A DNA stretch of 64,000 nt from CAIWHR01 sp963813415 (GCA_963813415.1 CAWEYW010000010.1:224717-288716); one strand, 5' to 3'; shown: positions 1 through 8,702, counted from the stretch's first letter. The notes: a model not told the origin generated them from the sequence alone. Numbers and translations: made by a program.

Positions 1-1243
1 CCTTCTCCGCGGCGAGCGTGATCCGGCGGTCGGGGTGCGGAAGCACCTCGAGGACGTTCTTGACGTTCTGTTCGTGCGCGGCGCTGTAACGGATGCGCCG
101 CGCAAGCTCGGGTCCATACACACCTGCTCCGATCAGCGCCTTCGTTGCGCCGTCGACGCGAGAGATGTTGGTGAAGTCGAGGCGGTAGGGGGCATGCTCG
201 CGGCGAAACGGACCGTCGCGCATCACGTTGATCGAACTGGGGCTCTGTGGACCGCGCCCCAGCCACAGCTCCTCGTCGGCGTCGAACGTGAGCGAAGTGC
301 TCGGATGATCCATCAAGTTGCGGCCCACCATGTCCGAACTGTTCGCGACGCCGTTTGGATACTTGTCGGTCGCAGAGAGCAGCAAAAGCCGTGGTGTTTC
401 AATCCCGTTCGCGGCGACGATGAAGTTCGCGCCGGTAACACGATGCGAGCGGCGATCCGGATCGTAGTAATGGGCAGCCATGATGCGGCCGCGTGCCTCA
501 TGCTCGAGCTTGTAGACGTTCGCGTTCGGCAGGAGCTTCACTCCCGCGACTTCCGCTGCGGCCGCGGCAACGCCGCCGTGATACTGCGCGTCAATCGGAC
601 AAATCGGCTGGCAACTGTTGTTGCCGCAGCACGCGGGGCGGCCATCGTAAGTCCGGCTATTGCGTGCGGTCGTGTTGGAGACGACGGGGTACACGCCCGC
701 CAGTCTTTCGCGGATACGACGCATCGCCCAAGGCTCGGCCACCGGCTCCATGGGGAACGGCTTGATGCGTGGTGAGCCCGTATTCGGCGCGCCCGACACG
801 CCCATGATCTCTTCGGCTTCCTGATAGAAGGGCTCGAGGTCGTCGTAGCCGAGCGGCCAGTCGACCCCGACGCCGTAGAGCGTTCGAATGTGGAAATCGT
901 TGGGCACGTTTCGCCACGCTTGCGCCGCCCAGTGCCACGTCGTTCCACCAACTTGCCGCACGTACTCGGCCGTGTAGGGATACGGTCCGGCCTGGACGAG
1001 GTAGCCGTTGTCTTTCGGGAAATAGATCGGGTGCGGTGCCCAGGGTGCCGGTGGATATGGCGACATCCAGTCACTGCGTCGCGGCGAATTGCGGAACCGC
1101 GCAACCAGTTCTCCTCGCGTGACGCGCGGGCCGGCCTCGAGGATGAGAACCGATGCTCCGGCTTGCGCGAGCTTGCGCGCCGTCAACGAGCCGATGATGC
1201 CGGAGCCTACGACGACAAAGTCGGCAGATGTCGGTTCGACCAT
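1..1243 (-). CDS. GMC-family FAD-dependent dehydrogenase, large subunit (3' end outside window)
   Basis: Reading the minus strand from the ATG at 1243 gives an uninterrupted frame to the left edge. It begins MVEPTSADFVVVGSGIIGS, a Rossmann FAD-binding start (GSGIIGS, then LILEAG about 25 residues later). Further in are GGTTWHWAAQAWR, typical of the gluconate/sorbitol dehydrogenase branch of GMC oxidoreductases, and a CCGNNSCQPICP cysteine cluster. About 414 residues are present; the family has 530-590, so the C-terminal catalytic His region is missing. It starts 9 bases after the small-subunit gene and is probably co-transcribed with it. Such pairs oxidise alcohols or sugars in the periplasm and pass electrons to a cytochrome c. 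The substrate cannot be told from sequence. Confidence 0.88.
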   Translation of the reverse strand, partial: MVEPTSADFVVVGSGIIGSLTARKLAQAGASVLILEAGPRVTRGELVARFRNSPRRSDWMSPYPPAPWAPHPIYFPKDNGYLVQAGPYPYTAEYVRQVGGTTWHWAAQAWRNVPNDFHIRTLYGVGVDWPLGYDDLEPFYQEAEEIMGVSGAPNTGSPRIKPFPMEPVAEPWAMRRIRERLAGVYPVVSNTTARNSRTYDGRPACCGNNSCQPICPIDAQYHGGVAAAAAEVAGVKLLPNANVYKLEHEARGRIMAAHYYDPDRRSHRVTGANFIVAANGIETPRLLLLSATDKYPNGVANSSDMVGRNLMDHPSTSLTFDADEELWLGRGPQSPSSINVMRDGPFRREHAPYRLDFTNISRVDGATKALIGAGVYGPELARRIRYSAAHEQNVKNVLEVLPHPDRRITLAAEK

Positions 1244-1252
1244 GCCGGTCCT

Positions 1253-1825
1253 TCACGTGGGCTTGTGTGCCCAGCTTCCGTAGGGTCCGTAGCAGTACGT
1301 CGGTGGCTTGAGCACGTCGGCGACGACTGCGGCATTGAGCGCCTTCTCGAAGGCGATGCAGCGGGCACGCTCGCCTTCGCCCACCACGCCCATGTACCAG
1401 GCCGTCACCACTTTGCGCGGCAGCGTGGCCAGGGGCGACTTCTCCGCGTCGAGCGTCGCCTGAAGCTGCGACGGATCGATCTTGCGAGTTTCGATGAGCT
1501 TAAGGAGCGCACCGACCGAAGCTGGAAAGCTTGGATCGTCGCTCACCAGCGCTTCGTACAGGCGCGCACCTTGATTGGCGTCGAGACTGGCACGTCCCAC
1601 CAGGACGGCCGACAGCGCCGCGAATGGTGCCTGATCCGAATTGGCGACACGTTGGGCGAGCGCCGAGCCGGGCAACAGTGAGGCGATGTAGACGCCAATA
1701 GCATTCGCCAGGAACTCGCGTCGATGCGAGCTTTCCGCAGGGGCCGCAACGGCAAGCGATTCAAGCCGGTTGGGCCTCGTCGAGAAAGCACGTTTGCAAG
1801 CGGCTGCAGGCCCGGCTTTTGACAC
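1253..1825 (-). CDS. Small subunit of membrane-bound FAD sugar/alcohol dehydrogenase (sorbitol dehydrogenase-like)
   Basis: A 190-residue protein starting at GTG 1825, chosen because AAAGGAGATCGC lies just upstream. A twin-arginine-like segment (HRREFLANAIGVYIASLL, about residues 34-51) ends at a plausible cleavage site, ALA. The C-terminal half has the family pattern WYMGVVGEGERARCIAFEKAL followed by PPTYCYGPYGSWAHKP, which marks the small subunit of gluconate-2-dehydrogenase and D-sorbitol dehydrogenase complexes (PF12318-type). In the family this subunit escorts the folded FAD subunit through the Tat system. The gene lies directly upstream of the GMC gene, which supports a two-subunit complex. 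A partner cytochrome is not seen on this side of the window. Confidence 0.85.
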   Translation of the reverse strand: MSKAGPAAACKRAFSTRPNRLESLAVAAPAESSHRREFLANAIGVYIASLLPGSALAQRVANSDQAPFAALSAVLVGRASLDANQGARLYEALVSDDPSFPASVGALLKLIETRKIDPSQLQATLDAEKSPLATLPRKVVTAWYMGVVGEGERARCIAFEKALNAAVVADVLKPPTYCYGPYGSWAHKPT

Positions 1826-1868
1826 GCGATCTCCTTTGCGCGCGGTAGCGCGCGACGACCACCGCTAT

Positions 1869-2309
1869 TCAGTTCCAGCGTCCGGTGCGTCCGCCCAGAC
1901 TGTAACGACCCGCACCCAGCAAGGCGATCGCAATAGGGACAGTGAGGTACAGACCCTGCAATTCGAGCGCCCAGCCTCCTTCTGGGGAGAGCTGCAGCAG
2001 CTGGCCGGTGTGCACCAGCAGTATCGCGACAATCATGTTGATAGCGATGACGAGCGCGGCCGCGCGCGTCCAAAGACCTAACACGACAAGCAGGGGCGCG
2101 AGCACCTCGCCGACATATACGAGGTATCCGAATGGTTCTGGCAATCCAGCCTTCTCGACCACATCGAGGATGAAGCCAGGTCCGCCCCGAATTTTGCTGA
2201 TGCCATGCAGTAGTATCAGCAAGCCGAGCGCGAGTCGCAGCACCAGTCTGCCCACGTCAGCCGCGGTGTCATCGACTGCTGCGTCGTCCGTTGCTACGTG
2301 TTCGATCAT
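1869..2309 (-). CDS. DoxX family membrane protein
   Basis: A 146-residue protein with about four hydrophobic segments and the DoxX-like start LALGLLILLHGISKIRGGPGF, then GEVLAPLLVVLGLWTRAAAL. The ATG at 2309 was chosen over an upstream start because GGGGAGGAGCA precedes it directly. DoxX proteins are small inner-membrane proteins of quinol or thiosulfate oxidation and oxidative-stress loci; many have no proven activity. Here it is the first gene of a minus-strand set with the dehydrogenase subunits, 43 bases upstream of the small subunit. It could deliver electrons to or from quinone, but that is inference from position. Confidence 0.85.
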   Translation of the reverse strand: MIEHVATDDAAVDDTAADVGRLVLRLALGLLILLHGISKIRGGPGFILDVVEKAGLPEPFGYLVYVGEVLAPLLVVLGLWTRAAALVIAINMIVAILLVHTGQLLQLSPEGGWALELQGLYLTVPIAIALLGAGRYSLGGRTGRWN

Positions 2310-2828
2310 TGCTCCTCCCCGAACCTGTGAAAAGCAAGGGCCGCCGATGATGCTGACAGCCATGTGTCAGGAAGGCTGTCGACGAGTGCAAGATCCGTGC
2401 CGCGAACGGAAGGATCTAACTATACGCGCGCGGCGGAGCGGGTTGCTAGAGGCGCGCAGGAAGCGGGCGCCGAAACTCCGTTGGACCAAGCGTCATGACC
2501 GGTACGTCTTCCATAGAGTGGCTGCAGAATCTGCCGGGGAGCGAGGTCGGAGCTACCCAGCGGCTAGGAGGGTGTCTGCGGATTGCGGTGCGCCGCTATT
2601 CGGCTCCGACGTTTCGAGCGGATGGGTCCGAACCGTCCAGTTCGTCCCAATTTGTGTTTACCGAAGCGCTTGGAGGACCGCGAACCGCCCAGGGACAACT
2701 GGTGAGAGACTATCGTCCGGCTCACTGCCGGACGTGCCAACCGAAGTCCTGAGCGAGCCGTCAAAACGGAAGCGCGCTCTTTCTGCACTTCGACAGCCAA
2801 GTCATCACCCTTCTGGTGAGGAGAACAT
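2310..2828. other. Divergent intergenic region with a hairpin
   Basis: About 520 bases separate the minus-strand DoxX gene from the plus-strand beta-helix gene, so promoters of both should lie here. No coding sequence could be recognised on either strand. At 2714-2734 there is a 7-base-pair inverted repeat (CGTCCGG, 7-base loop, CCGGACG), which could be an operator or part of a leader. A clear ribosome-binding stretch (GGTGAGGAGAACAT) lies just before the ATG at 2829. Confidence 0.5.
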
Positions 2829-4217
2829 ATGACCGTCCCGACGCACCCCGTTCATTCACTCGCTGACCTGTCGAGGGCGCTTGCACAACCGGAGCCATGC
2901 AATCTACTGCTGCAAACGTCGGTGCTGAGTCCGTATTCAATCACGCTGCCGCCGGGCTTCTCGCTGACCGGCAAGGACAAGAACAGCTGTGTCTTGAGTT
3001 TCTCGAACGGGGACGGCATCGGATTGACGGCCGATAACCGTGTCGAGAACATGACAGTGATCGCGACCCCCGCGGCGCGGGCCATCTACACGCAGACTGG
3101 CCTAAGCGACATGGGCAGTATCGCCCTCAGTGACCTGAGCGTCACAGGTCAAGTGTCAATTATCGTGCGTGATGGCACCCAAACACTGAACGTCGCGATA
3201 GACCGCGTCCATGTTGCGGCGTGTGATTGCCGCCGGTACAGCGAACAGCCCCAAAAATACGGCGTGAACGTATATCAAGGGGCATTGACCGTCTACAACT
3301 TCAACGGTGACGCGAACTCGACGATTCGTGCTTCCCTGACCAATATCACCGTTGGCGCTCGGAACGCGCCAGTTATTGGCTCCGGCGTCTTTGTAAGTGG
3401 ATTTGGCGATTGCGGCGGCTGGGTGGAACTCGAGAAGCTCACCACTGGCGCAGTCTACTCGAACGGCATGCTGCCTTACGGTACGGCCGACATCATTACG
3501 GCGGGTGTCTTCATCGTTTACGGCGTGCGAGCGAAGCTGGTCGAGCACTTTGGTGAAATCGTCACCTATGGCGTGAACGATATGGTTCTCGACACTTGGG
3601 GCGCCGTGGAGAACTGGCTCGTGCATGCTCCGGTCGTCTCGTATGGCCCAAGCGGAATCGGCTTCGTGAACTTCGGAACCGTCGACAATTTCGTGGCGGA
3701 GAAGGAGGTGGTGACACATGGTCTCGGAGCAAGGGGCTTCAATCAGTACGACGGCACTGTGCGTCGTATCCGTTTCCACTCGATCGAGACCTTCGGGGAC
3801 GGCTCGATCGGCGTACAGGTCAGCAAGCCAGTGGGTACCATCGTGATCGACCACGGCATCACGACCCACGGCTCCGTCGGCAACACCTTGGTTAAGGGAG
3901 TCAACATGCGGCTTCCTGCGGAGGCTTTCAGTGTCAAGCCGGGCGGCCTCGTGGACAAGCTGGAGGTGGGCGGAGACCTGGTGACGTATGGTGCCCGTGT
4001 CACCACATTCGCGGTGGAGGGCGGAAAGGTCAACGCAGTCGACATCAAAGGAGAGGTTCTGGCCAACGGCGAGCACTCGAACGCTGTCTTGGTCAGTAAC
4101 AAGGGTTCGACACCGCTGACGCAAGTGCGAGCGCGCGCGAAGGGCGGAAAGGGCCTGGTCGTTGATGACGGGGAAGTGACGGACCGCACGGGCTTCTCAG
4201 GCGGAGATAACACCTGA
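2829..4217 (+). CDS. Hypothetical protein, probable right-handed beta-helix fold
   Basis: A 462-residue protein with no signal peptide. Its body is a run of short, valine- and glycine-rich, alternating hydrophobic strands (for example LTNITVGARNAP, FVNFGTVDNFVAEKEVVTHG, VGGDLVTYGARVTTFAVEGG) that recur at roughly 20-25 residue spacing. This is the pattern of a parallel beta-helix. An early element, LPPGFSLTGKDKNSCVLSFS, resembles the capping region of pectate-lyase-like helices. No catalytic signature was recognised. It is followed 27 bases later by a YgiD-like dioxygenase on the same strand, so the two are probably co-transcribed. Its substrate is unknown; carbohydrate binding or a structural role are both possible. 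Confidence 0.7.
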   Translation: MTVPTHPVHSLADLSRALAQPEPCNLLLQTSVLSPYSITLPPGFSLTGKDKNSCVLSFSNGDGIGLTADNRVENMTVIATPAARAIYTQTGLSDMGSIALSDLSVTGQVSIIVRDGTQTLNVAIDRVHVAACDCRRYSEQPQKYGVNVYQGALTVYNFNGDANSTIRASLTNITVGARNAPVIGSGVFVSGFGDCGGWVELEKLTTGAVYSNGMLPYGTADIITAGVFIVYGVRAKLVEHFGEIVTYGVNDMVLDTWGAVENWLVHAPVVSYGPSGIGFVNFGTVDNFVAEKEVVTHGLGARGFNQYDGTVRRIRFHSIETFGDGSIGVQVSKPVGTIVIDHGITTHGSVGNTLVKGVNMRLPAEAFSVKPGGLVDKLEVGGDLVTYGARVTTFAVEGGKVNAVDIKGEVLANGEHSNAVLVSNKGSTPLTQVRARAKGGKGLVVDDGEVTDRTGFSGGDNT

Positions 4218-4244
4218 CCATGCATACGCGAGCAAGGTGAACGC

Positions 4245-5093
4245 ATGAGCCGCATGCCGGCGGTGTTCATCGGCCATGGAAGCCCGATGAACACGCTCGA
4301 CTCCAATCGCTACACCCAAACGTGGCGCGACATCGGAGCCGAGATTGGACAGCCCCGCGCGCTGCTCGTCGTGTCGGCGCATTGGTACATCGGGGCGACA
4401 GCGGTAACGGCGATGGCGCACCCGCGAACGATCCACGACTTCTACGGCTTTCCCCGCGAACTGTTCGCGTTTCAGTATCCGGCGCCGGGGGCTCCGGCCG
4501 TGGCCGCCGAAGTGGCCGAGATCGTGAAGCCGCTGTCGGTTGGACTCGATCACGACCAGTGGGGAATCGATCACGGCACATGGAGCGTGCTTGCGCACAT
4601 GTATCCCGATGCCGATGTCCCAGTCGTGCAACTGTCGATCAATGCACTGAAGCCGCTCGAATACCACTTCGACCTGGGCAAGCGCCTGGCTGCACTGCGT
4701 GACCGCGGGATCGTGATCGTGGCCAGTGGCAACGTCGTTCACAACCTAAGTCTGATCGATTGGACAGCGGTCGACGAGGGCTTCGACTGGGCACAGCGCT
4801 TCGACGACGCTGTTCACGATCAGATGGTCCGCGATCCCGCCGAAATCCTGCAACTCACCCGTGACCGAGATTACGGGTTGGCGGTACCCACACCCGAGCA
4901 CTTCATCCCACTGCTCTATATCGCCGCGCTCGCAGGACCGGCCGAGCCCGCGCGCGCTGTCGTGCGCGGCTATTCCCTGGGCTCTCTGTCGATGACGTGC
5001 TATGCAGTGGGCGCGGATCTACATGCGCACACAAGCGGGTCAGCGGCGGCGTCGCTGCCGAGCGGAGTACCCCCCGACAGTACGAACGCGTGA
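4245..5093 (+). CDS. ygiD: 4,5-DOPA dioxygenase extradiol family protein (YgiD-like)
   Basis: A 282-residue protein of the LigB/YgiD class of non-haem metal enzymes that open catechol rings. The expected metal-ligand histidines are visible: H11 in FIGHGSPMN, H46 in SAHW, H165 in GNVVHNL and H218 in PTPEHFIPL. Also present are YGFPRELF and the family segment WGIDHGTWSVLAHMYP. The length agrees with the family (about 260-290). It lies 27 bases after the beta-helix gene. A second, similar copy lies at 57827-58690 on the other strand. The physiological substrate in bacteria is not settled, so only the class is claimed. Confidence 0.9.
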   Translation: MSRMPAVFIGHGSPMNTLDSNRYTQTWRDIGAEIGQPRALLVVSAHWYIGATAVTAMAHPRTIHDFYGFPRELFAFQYPAPGAPAVAAEVAEIVKPLSVGLDHDQWGIDHGTWSVLAHMYPDADVPVVQLSINALKPLEYHFDLGKRLAALRDRGIVIVASGNVVHNLSLIDWTAVDEGFDWAQRFDDAVHDQMVRDPAEILQLTRDRDYGLAVPTPEHFIPLLYIAALAGPAEPARAVVRGYSLGSLSMTCYAVGADLHAHTSGSAAASLPSGVPPDSTNA

Positions 5094-5169
5094 GCACTTC
5101 AGGGTGCGTGTCCGCGGACGCGCGAATGGCGCTCGTTAGCCGCGCGCCCACGGACATGCCGCTATTGCC

Positions 5170-5670
5170 CTACTTGACCATACCGAACGGATCGGGAACC
5201 GCTTGCTGATTGGCGTTGTTCCAGAAGTTCTGCAGCACGAAACCGTATTCGGAAAGGTTGTTGGTGAAGGGCGCGAGCATGTCGTTCGCGGTCGGCGACT
5301 TCCAGTCGGCCTGAAGTTCGCATGCGAGCGCGAAAGTCGTCACGAGCTGTGCTCCTGCGTGCGCCATGCGCGCCATGGCCGCTTCGGCTTCATAATGGTT
5401 CCATGCGCCGCAGGCATCGACGACCGGGAAAACCTTGTATCCGTCGTGAAGCATTGAAAGCGTCGGTAGCGCGCAGCAGGTGCCGATCGTGACGCCGGCG
5501 ATGATGACGTGCTGGCGTCCGCTTTTGCTTGTCAGGTCTTCGAAGGCCCTGCGGAATGTCGGATCTTCATAGCAGTTGATGATTCCCGTCCGGCGGTAGA
5601 TCGGCTGGTCGCCGAAGATTTCCTTGATCTCGGGGAGCGTGTCGCCGTTTCCACCAATGGGGCAGAGCGC
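5170..5670 (-). pseudogene. Isochorismatase-family hydrolase, N-terminus missing
   Basis: The minus strand carries the C-terminal part of a cysteine hydrolase of the YcaC/isochorismatase group: GDTLPEIKEIFGDQPIYRRTG, then VIIAGVTIGTCCALPTLSML holding the nucleophile cysteine, then FPVVDACGAWNHYEAEAA. Family members begin with about 70-80 residues containing the catalytic Asp (LLVDHQ-type motif); these are absent. The frame stays open to 5745, but beyond about 5670 the residues are unrelated and the other strand reads as 6-phosphogluconolactonase. The gene therefore appears cut by a deletion or rearrangement and is unlikely to be active. Confidence 0.75.
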
Positions 5671-5912
5671 CCGGATCGCCGGACACCCTGGCGGTGCTCG
5701 AAGCGCCGAAGCCGCCGCGTCAGCGCGTGACGCTGAGCGCAGCAACGCTGAGCCGCGCGCGGCAAATCATGTTCCTGGTCAGCGGCGAAGCGAAGCACCG
5801 AGCAATCGTGGACTGGCGCGCCGGCAAGGATATTCCCGCGCGGGCGATTAGTCCGGCCGCCGGTGTCGATGTGCTGGTCGAATCTGCGCTGCTCTTGCCA
5901 TTGAAGAATTGA
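5661..5912 (+). pseudogene. 6-phosphogluconolactonase C-terminal fragment
   Basis: The plus strand, ending at the TGA at 5910-5912, encodes PDTLAVLEAPKPPRQRVTLS, then LSRARQIMFLVSGEAKHRAI and a short tail ending LLLPLKN. This matches the C-terminal third of 6-phosphogluconolactonase (Pgl), where 'APKPPxxRVTLT' and 'A..I.FLVSG..K' are characteristic. The N-terminal two thirds are absent, because the sequence upstream of about 5665 belongs to the oppositely oriented isochorismatase fragment. It has no credible start and is treated as a relic. Confidence 0.65.
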
Positions 5913-6059
5913 CAGCGAACTGGCGACGGATTGAAACAAAATAGACGTTATTGATTGACTGGTTTTGACACTTCGTCGTTCAAGCAGCCCAAATGTCTTC
6001 TCGAGCCGATGAACTTCGTGGCCGCCATCGAAGGCCTAATGAGGTCCCGGACGCAATCG

Positions 6060-6533
6060 CTATCGCGCTTGTTGGAATGCCCGCACTGCAGCGTCGGACT
6101 CCCACCTTACGGCACGGTCGTAGGCGAGCGCAGCGTCACGTGAGTTGCCGATGTACGCAAGCAGTTCCGCTCTCGCCGCCCAGAACGGCTGATAGGTCCC
6201 GAGTCGGTCATCGGCCGCGACGCTGTCGAGCGCCGCGAGGCCTGCATCGGCGCGTGAGTGCTGCGCGAGCGCTACGGCACGGTTCACGGCGACCACGGGC
6301 GAGGGCGCAATCGCGAGCAGCAGGTCATAGAGTGCACGATAGCGCCCCAATCGGCAGCGCCCCGTGCGTCGGGGCACGATGTGCGCCGACTGGATGGCCC
6401 CCTCGATCTGGTAACGCCCGCTCGGGCCCACGCGACTCGCCGCGCGGAGAAGGGCTTCGGCCTCTGCAAGCATCAACGTGTCCCATGCTGGCGCGCGGGG
6501 CTCTTTTGAAGACCCCGTCACGCGAGCTATCAA
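6060..6533 (-). pseudogene. ECF sigma factor C-terminal (TPR-like/DUF6596) fragment
   Basis: About 150 residues match the C-terminal helical-repeat part of large ECF sigma factors: APAWDTLMLAEAEALLRAA, YQIEGAIQSAHI, RYRALYDLLLAIAPSPVVAVN and RAVALAQHSRADAGLAALDSV. The sigma-2 and sigma-4 DNA-binding domains are not present upstream; that place is taken by the end of a histidine kinase gene. A TTG start at 6533 overlapping the kinase stop would be possible, so translation is not excluded. A free sigma tail has no known function, so a relic is the simpler reading. Confidence 0.65.
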
Positions 6534-7715
6534 TCATTCGGCCATCGGATGTTGGGCCTCACAGCCAAGGGCGACGCTCGCGGTGCCTGTATTCCGACGA
6601 CAAGCAGGTAGGCGAACGGTGAACGAGCTGCCCGCGGCTACGCCGTCGCTGTGCACCTCCACCGTGCCTTGATGTGCCGTGACGAACGTCTTCACCAGGT
6701 GAAGACCGGTGCCGAGGTCGTGCGCGCGATCCGGCGACTCACCCGATTGCCGGAAATGCTTTGCGAACGCCGCAAGTTGTGCGGCGGTAATGCCCATTCC
6801 GTTGTCTTGCACGCGCACGACGGCGTGGCTGTGTTCGAGCGCTGTGACAAGCGAAATTCGACCGCCTGCGGGTGTGTATTTCCGTGCGTTGTCAAGCATG
6901 TTCACGACGACCTGACCCAATCGGATGGCATCTCCCGCGACCTCGGGAATGTCGTCAGCCAGCAAGGTCGTGAGCGTTTGCTGTCGATCCCGGAGTGCGC
7001 CAGCGCATGCCTCGGCTGCGTGGCGAACGACTTCATTGAGATCGATCAGCGCGAACTGTTCCAGAGAAGCGCGACCCCGATGCTCGTGGACATGAAAGAG
7101 GTCTTCCGTCAGGCGCGTAAGCACTTGGAGCTGCCGCTCCATGACATCAAGCGTGCTCTCGCGCAGCGAACGATCCGGATTGCTTCGCAATATGCGAATC
7201 GAGAAGCGCATCGCATTGAGCGGCGTTCGCACCTCGTGCGCAAACTGAGTCAAAGGTGCGTAGGGGCTGGGCCAATGGAACTCGGCGGCGATTTCTCGGC
7301 GAGTCGAATTCATGGTATGCCTCGTTTCGTAGGGCGGTGACGTGCGAACGGGTATGGTGATTGCCGCCGCAAGATCGCCTTCGGCGGTCGGCTTTGGACG
7401 CAACCCAAGTAGGGTCTTGGTGGCGAGCCGATCGGCGATACGGCGGAGTTGTATCGAGTTCACGTCGCGTATGCGGTTGAGCTTTCCGGCCATCGGTTCG
7501 AGAGTTCCCGCTCGACCGCCCGTACCTGAGCCCGAGCTTTGGCGCGAAGAAACGGGATCTGGAGTCGTGGCGCAATTCCCGGGACTTGAGAGCGCTTGCC
7601 CTAGCGCCCGCAATCGTTCATCGAAGTCCTCTGCGAGGCGGTGTGTGCGCTCGAGCAAGTCCCTCAGCCGAGGTGTATCAAAACGTGCGTAGTCACTCGT
7701 TCTCATGTTCGCCAT
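6534..7715 (-). CDS. Sensor histidine kinase
   Basis: A cytoplasmic-looking kinase of about 393 residues from ATG 7715 (ATG 7706 is an alternative; neither has a strong ribosome-binding site). The catalytic core is complete: H box FAHEVRTPLNAMRFSI, N box VVVNMLDNARKYTP, G1 VRVQDNGMGI and G2 HDLGTGLHLVK, then GSSFTVRLP. The first 140 residues show no recognised sensor domain or membrane segment, only a polar, partly helical stretch. No response-regulator gene is adjacent, so it may be an orphan or work through a distant partner. Its stop codon overlaps the sigma-tail fragment downstream. Confidence 0.8.
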   Translation of the reverse strand: MANMRTSDYARFDTPRLRDLLERTHRLAEDFDERLRALGQALSSPGNCATTPDPVSSRQSSGSGTGGRAGTLEPMAGKLNRIRDVNSIQLRRIADRLATKTLLGLRPKPTAEGDLAAAITIPVRTSPPYETRHTMNSTRREIAAEFHWPSPYAPLTQFAHEVRTPLNAMRFSIRILRSNPDRSLRESTLDVMERQLQVLTRLTEDLFHVHEHRGRASLEQFALIDLNEVVRHAAEACAGALRDRQQTLTTLLADDIPEVAGDAIRLGQVVVNMLDNARKYTPAGGRISLVTALEHSHAVVRVQDNGMGITAAQLAAFAKHFRQSGESPDRAHDLGTGLHLVKTFVTAHQGTVEVHSDGVAAGSSFTVRLPACRRNTGTASVALGCEAQHPMAE

Positions 7716-7864
7716 CCCGGTTGCGGTGGAAGCAATCCAATGATGGCGGCACGTAGGTGCGCGGATAAGCGCCTCTGCTGGAACAAGTCCGTTTCCTGCA
7801 AATTGCGGCAGCAATCGCTGCTAAACCTTGCCGTTCCGGATGCTTCTTGCCAAGGTGGGCGATC

Positions 7865-7921
7865 GGAAACGATCTTGTCCTGCGCGCGGGCTTATCGAGC
7901 GCTCAGCTCTGCGGTATGTTG
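7865..7921 (+). promoter_or_regulatory. Upstream element shared with 12545-12602
   Basis: The 14 bases GGAAACGATCTTGT, then GGCTTAT about 11-12 bases later, then a TATG(T/G)T step 18 bases on, occur here and again before the tandem universal stress gene at 12668. Both copies are on the plus strand and upstream of universal-stress genes, this one about 340 bases away. CTTAT and TATGTT would fit a weak sigma-70 promoter with an 18-base spacer, the 14-mer being an operator. This is pattern reading only. Confidence 0.4.
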
Positions 7922-8256
7922 AGTGCCACACGACCAGGTGCCATGAGGAGAACGCGGTGTACTTCCATCCCTTGATGTTCGAGTGGGCAAAGCGACGACG
8001 CACTCCGTCCACCTTCGAAGCGGGCAGTCACGTTTGGCCCCACGGCATCCGTGGGCAGCACCAAGCTCGTGCCGACGCTGTGATTCGCGGGTGCGCCAGG
8101 CATCCGGAGAGTCTGGCGATGCTCTCCGGGACGGCGCATGCTCACCAGCTTGTCACGCAGGTGCTCTCCCGTGTCGCGGCGGCCTTGTGGGTTAAGCGCG
8201 TTTGCGCCGTCGCACGGCGACTTTACACAGGACGTTTGGCCTGGAGGGAAACCCGT

Positions 8257-8662
8257 ATGTAGCATCCTTGTGCCACTGGACGGATCCGACAACGCGGTGC
8301 GCGCAGTGCAGCTAGTGATTCGTCTCAAGGGGAAGCTCACGCCCCTGAACGTTAACTTGCTTTACGTGCGAGAACCGTGGGTCCCGCTCGGAGACGAACA
8401 GCCGAAGCAGGGCTTCCACGAGGCCGTCGCAGAGGAGGCCCTGAGACCAGCGAAGGCGTTGCCGGATGGCGCCTCGGTTCCCTACAGCGCTGGCGTTGCC
8501 AGTGGTTACGTGGGATCGACGATCGTGGCATACGCTACAGAGCATGGGTGCGACGCCATTGTCATGGGCACGCGCGGCATGGGCTCGACTGGGCAGGTGC
8601 TCGGTTCGATCGCGCGCCAGGTGGTTCAACTCGCCGATGTGCCTGTGACGCTCGTCAAGTAG
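8257..8662 (+). CDS. Universal stress protein (UspA), start disturbed by one base
   Basis: A single UspA domain of about 134 residues: SILVPLDGSDNAVRAVQL at the start and the nucleotide-binding signature IVMGTRGMGSTGQVLGSIARQV near the end, closing VPVTLVK. ATG 8257 follows a good site (GGAGGGAAACCCGT), but the next bases TAG put it one base out of frame. Removing the single T at 8260 would give MSILVPLDG, a perfect family start. As written, the domain is open only from a poor upstream start at 8138. Either a real +1 insertion or a sequence error is present. UspA-like proteins bind ATP and act in stress survival. Confidence 0.7.
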
Positions 8663-8681
8663 CCACCAGGCGCCTGCGCAA

Positions 8682-8702
8682 CGCCCCTTTGTTGCAGGGG
8701 CG
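8682..8702 (+). terminator. Hairpin after the universal stress gene
   Basis: A 7-base-pair perfect stem (CGCCCCT / AGGGGCG) with a 7-base loop lies 20 bases after the stop of the universal stress gene. No T run follows, so it is a weak intrinsic terminator candidate or a 3' stabilising hairpin. A second short hairpin (GCGGC TTA GCCGC) lies near 8762-8774. Confidence 0.4.

Noticed and set aside
35..775. Long plus-strand open frame over the left edge
   Set aside because: It is the shadow of the minus-strand GMC dehydrogenase, whose motifs (GSGIIGS, WHWAAQAWR) are unmistakable; the plus frame has none.
7957..8262. Possible 101-residue gene ending at the universal-stress start (GTG 7957)
   Set aside because: It has a fair ribosome-binding site, but the arginine-rich composition and lack of any motif make it more likely non-coding leader.
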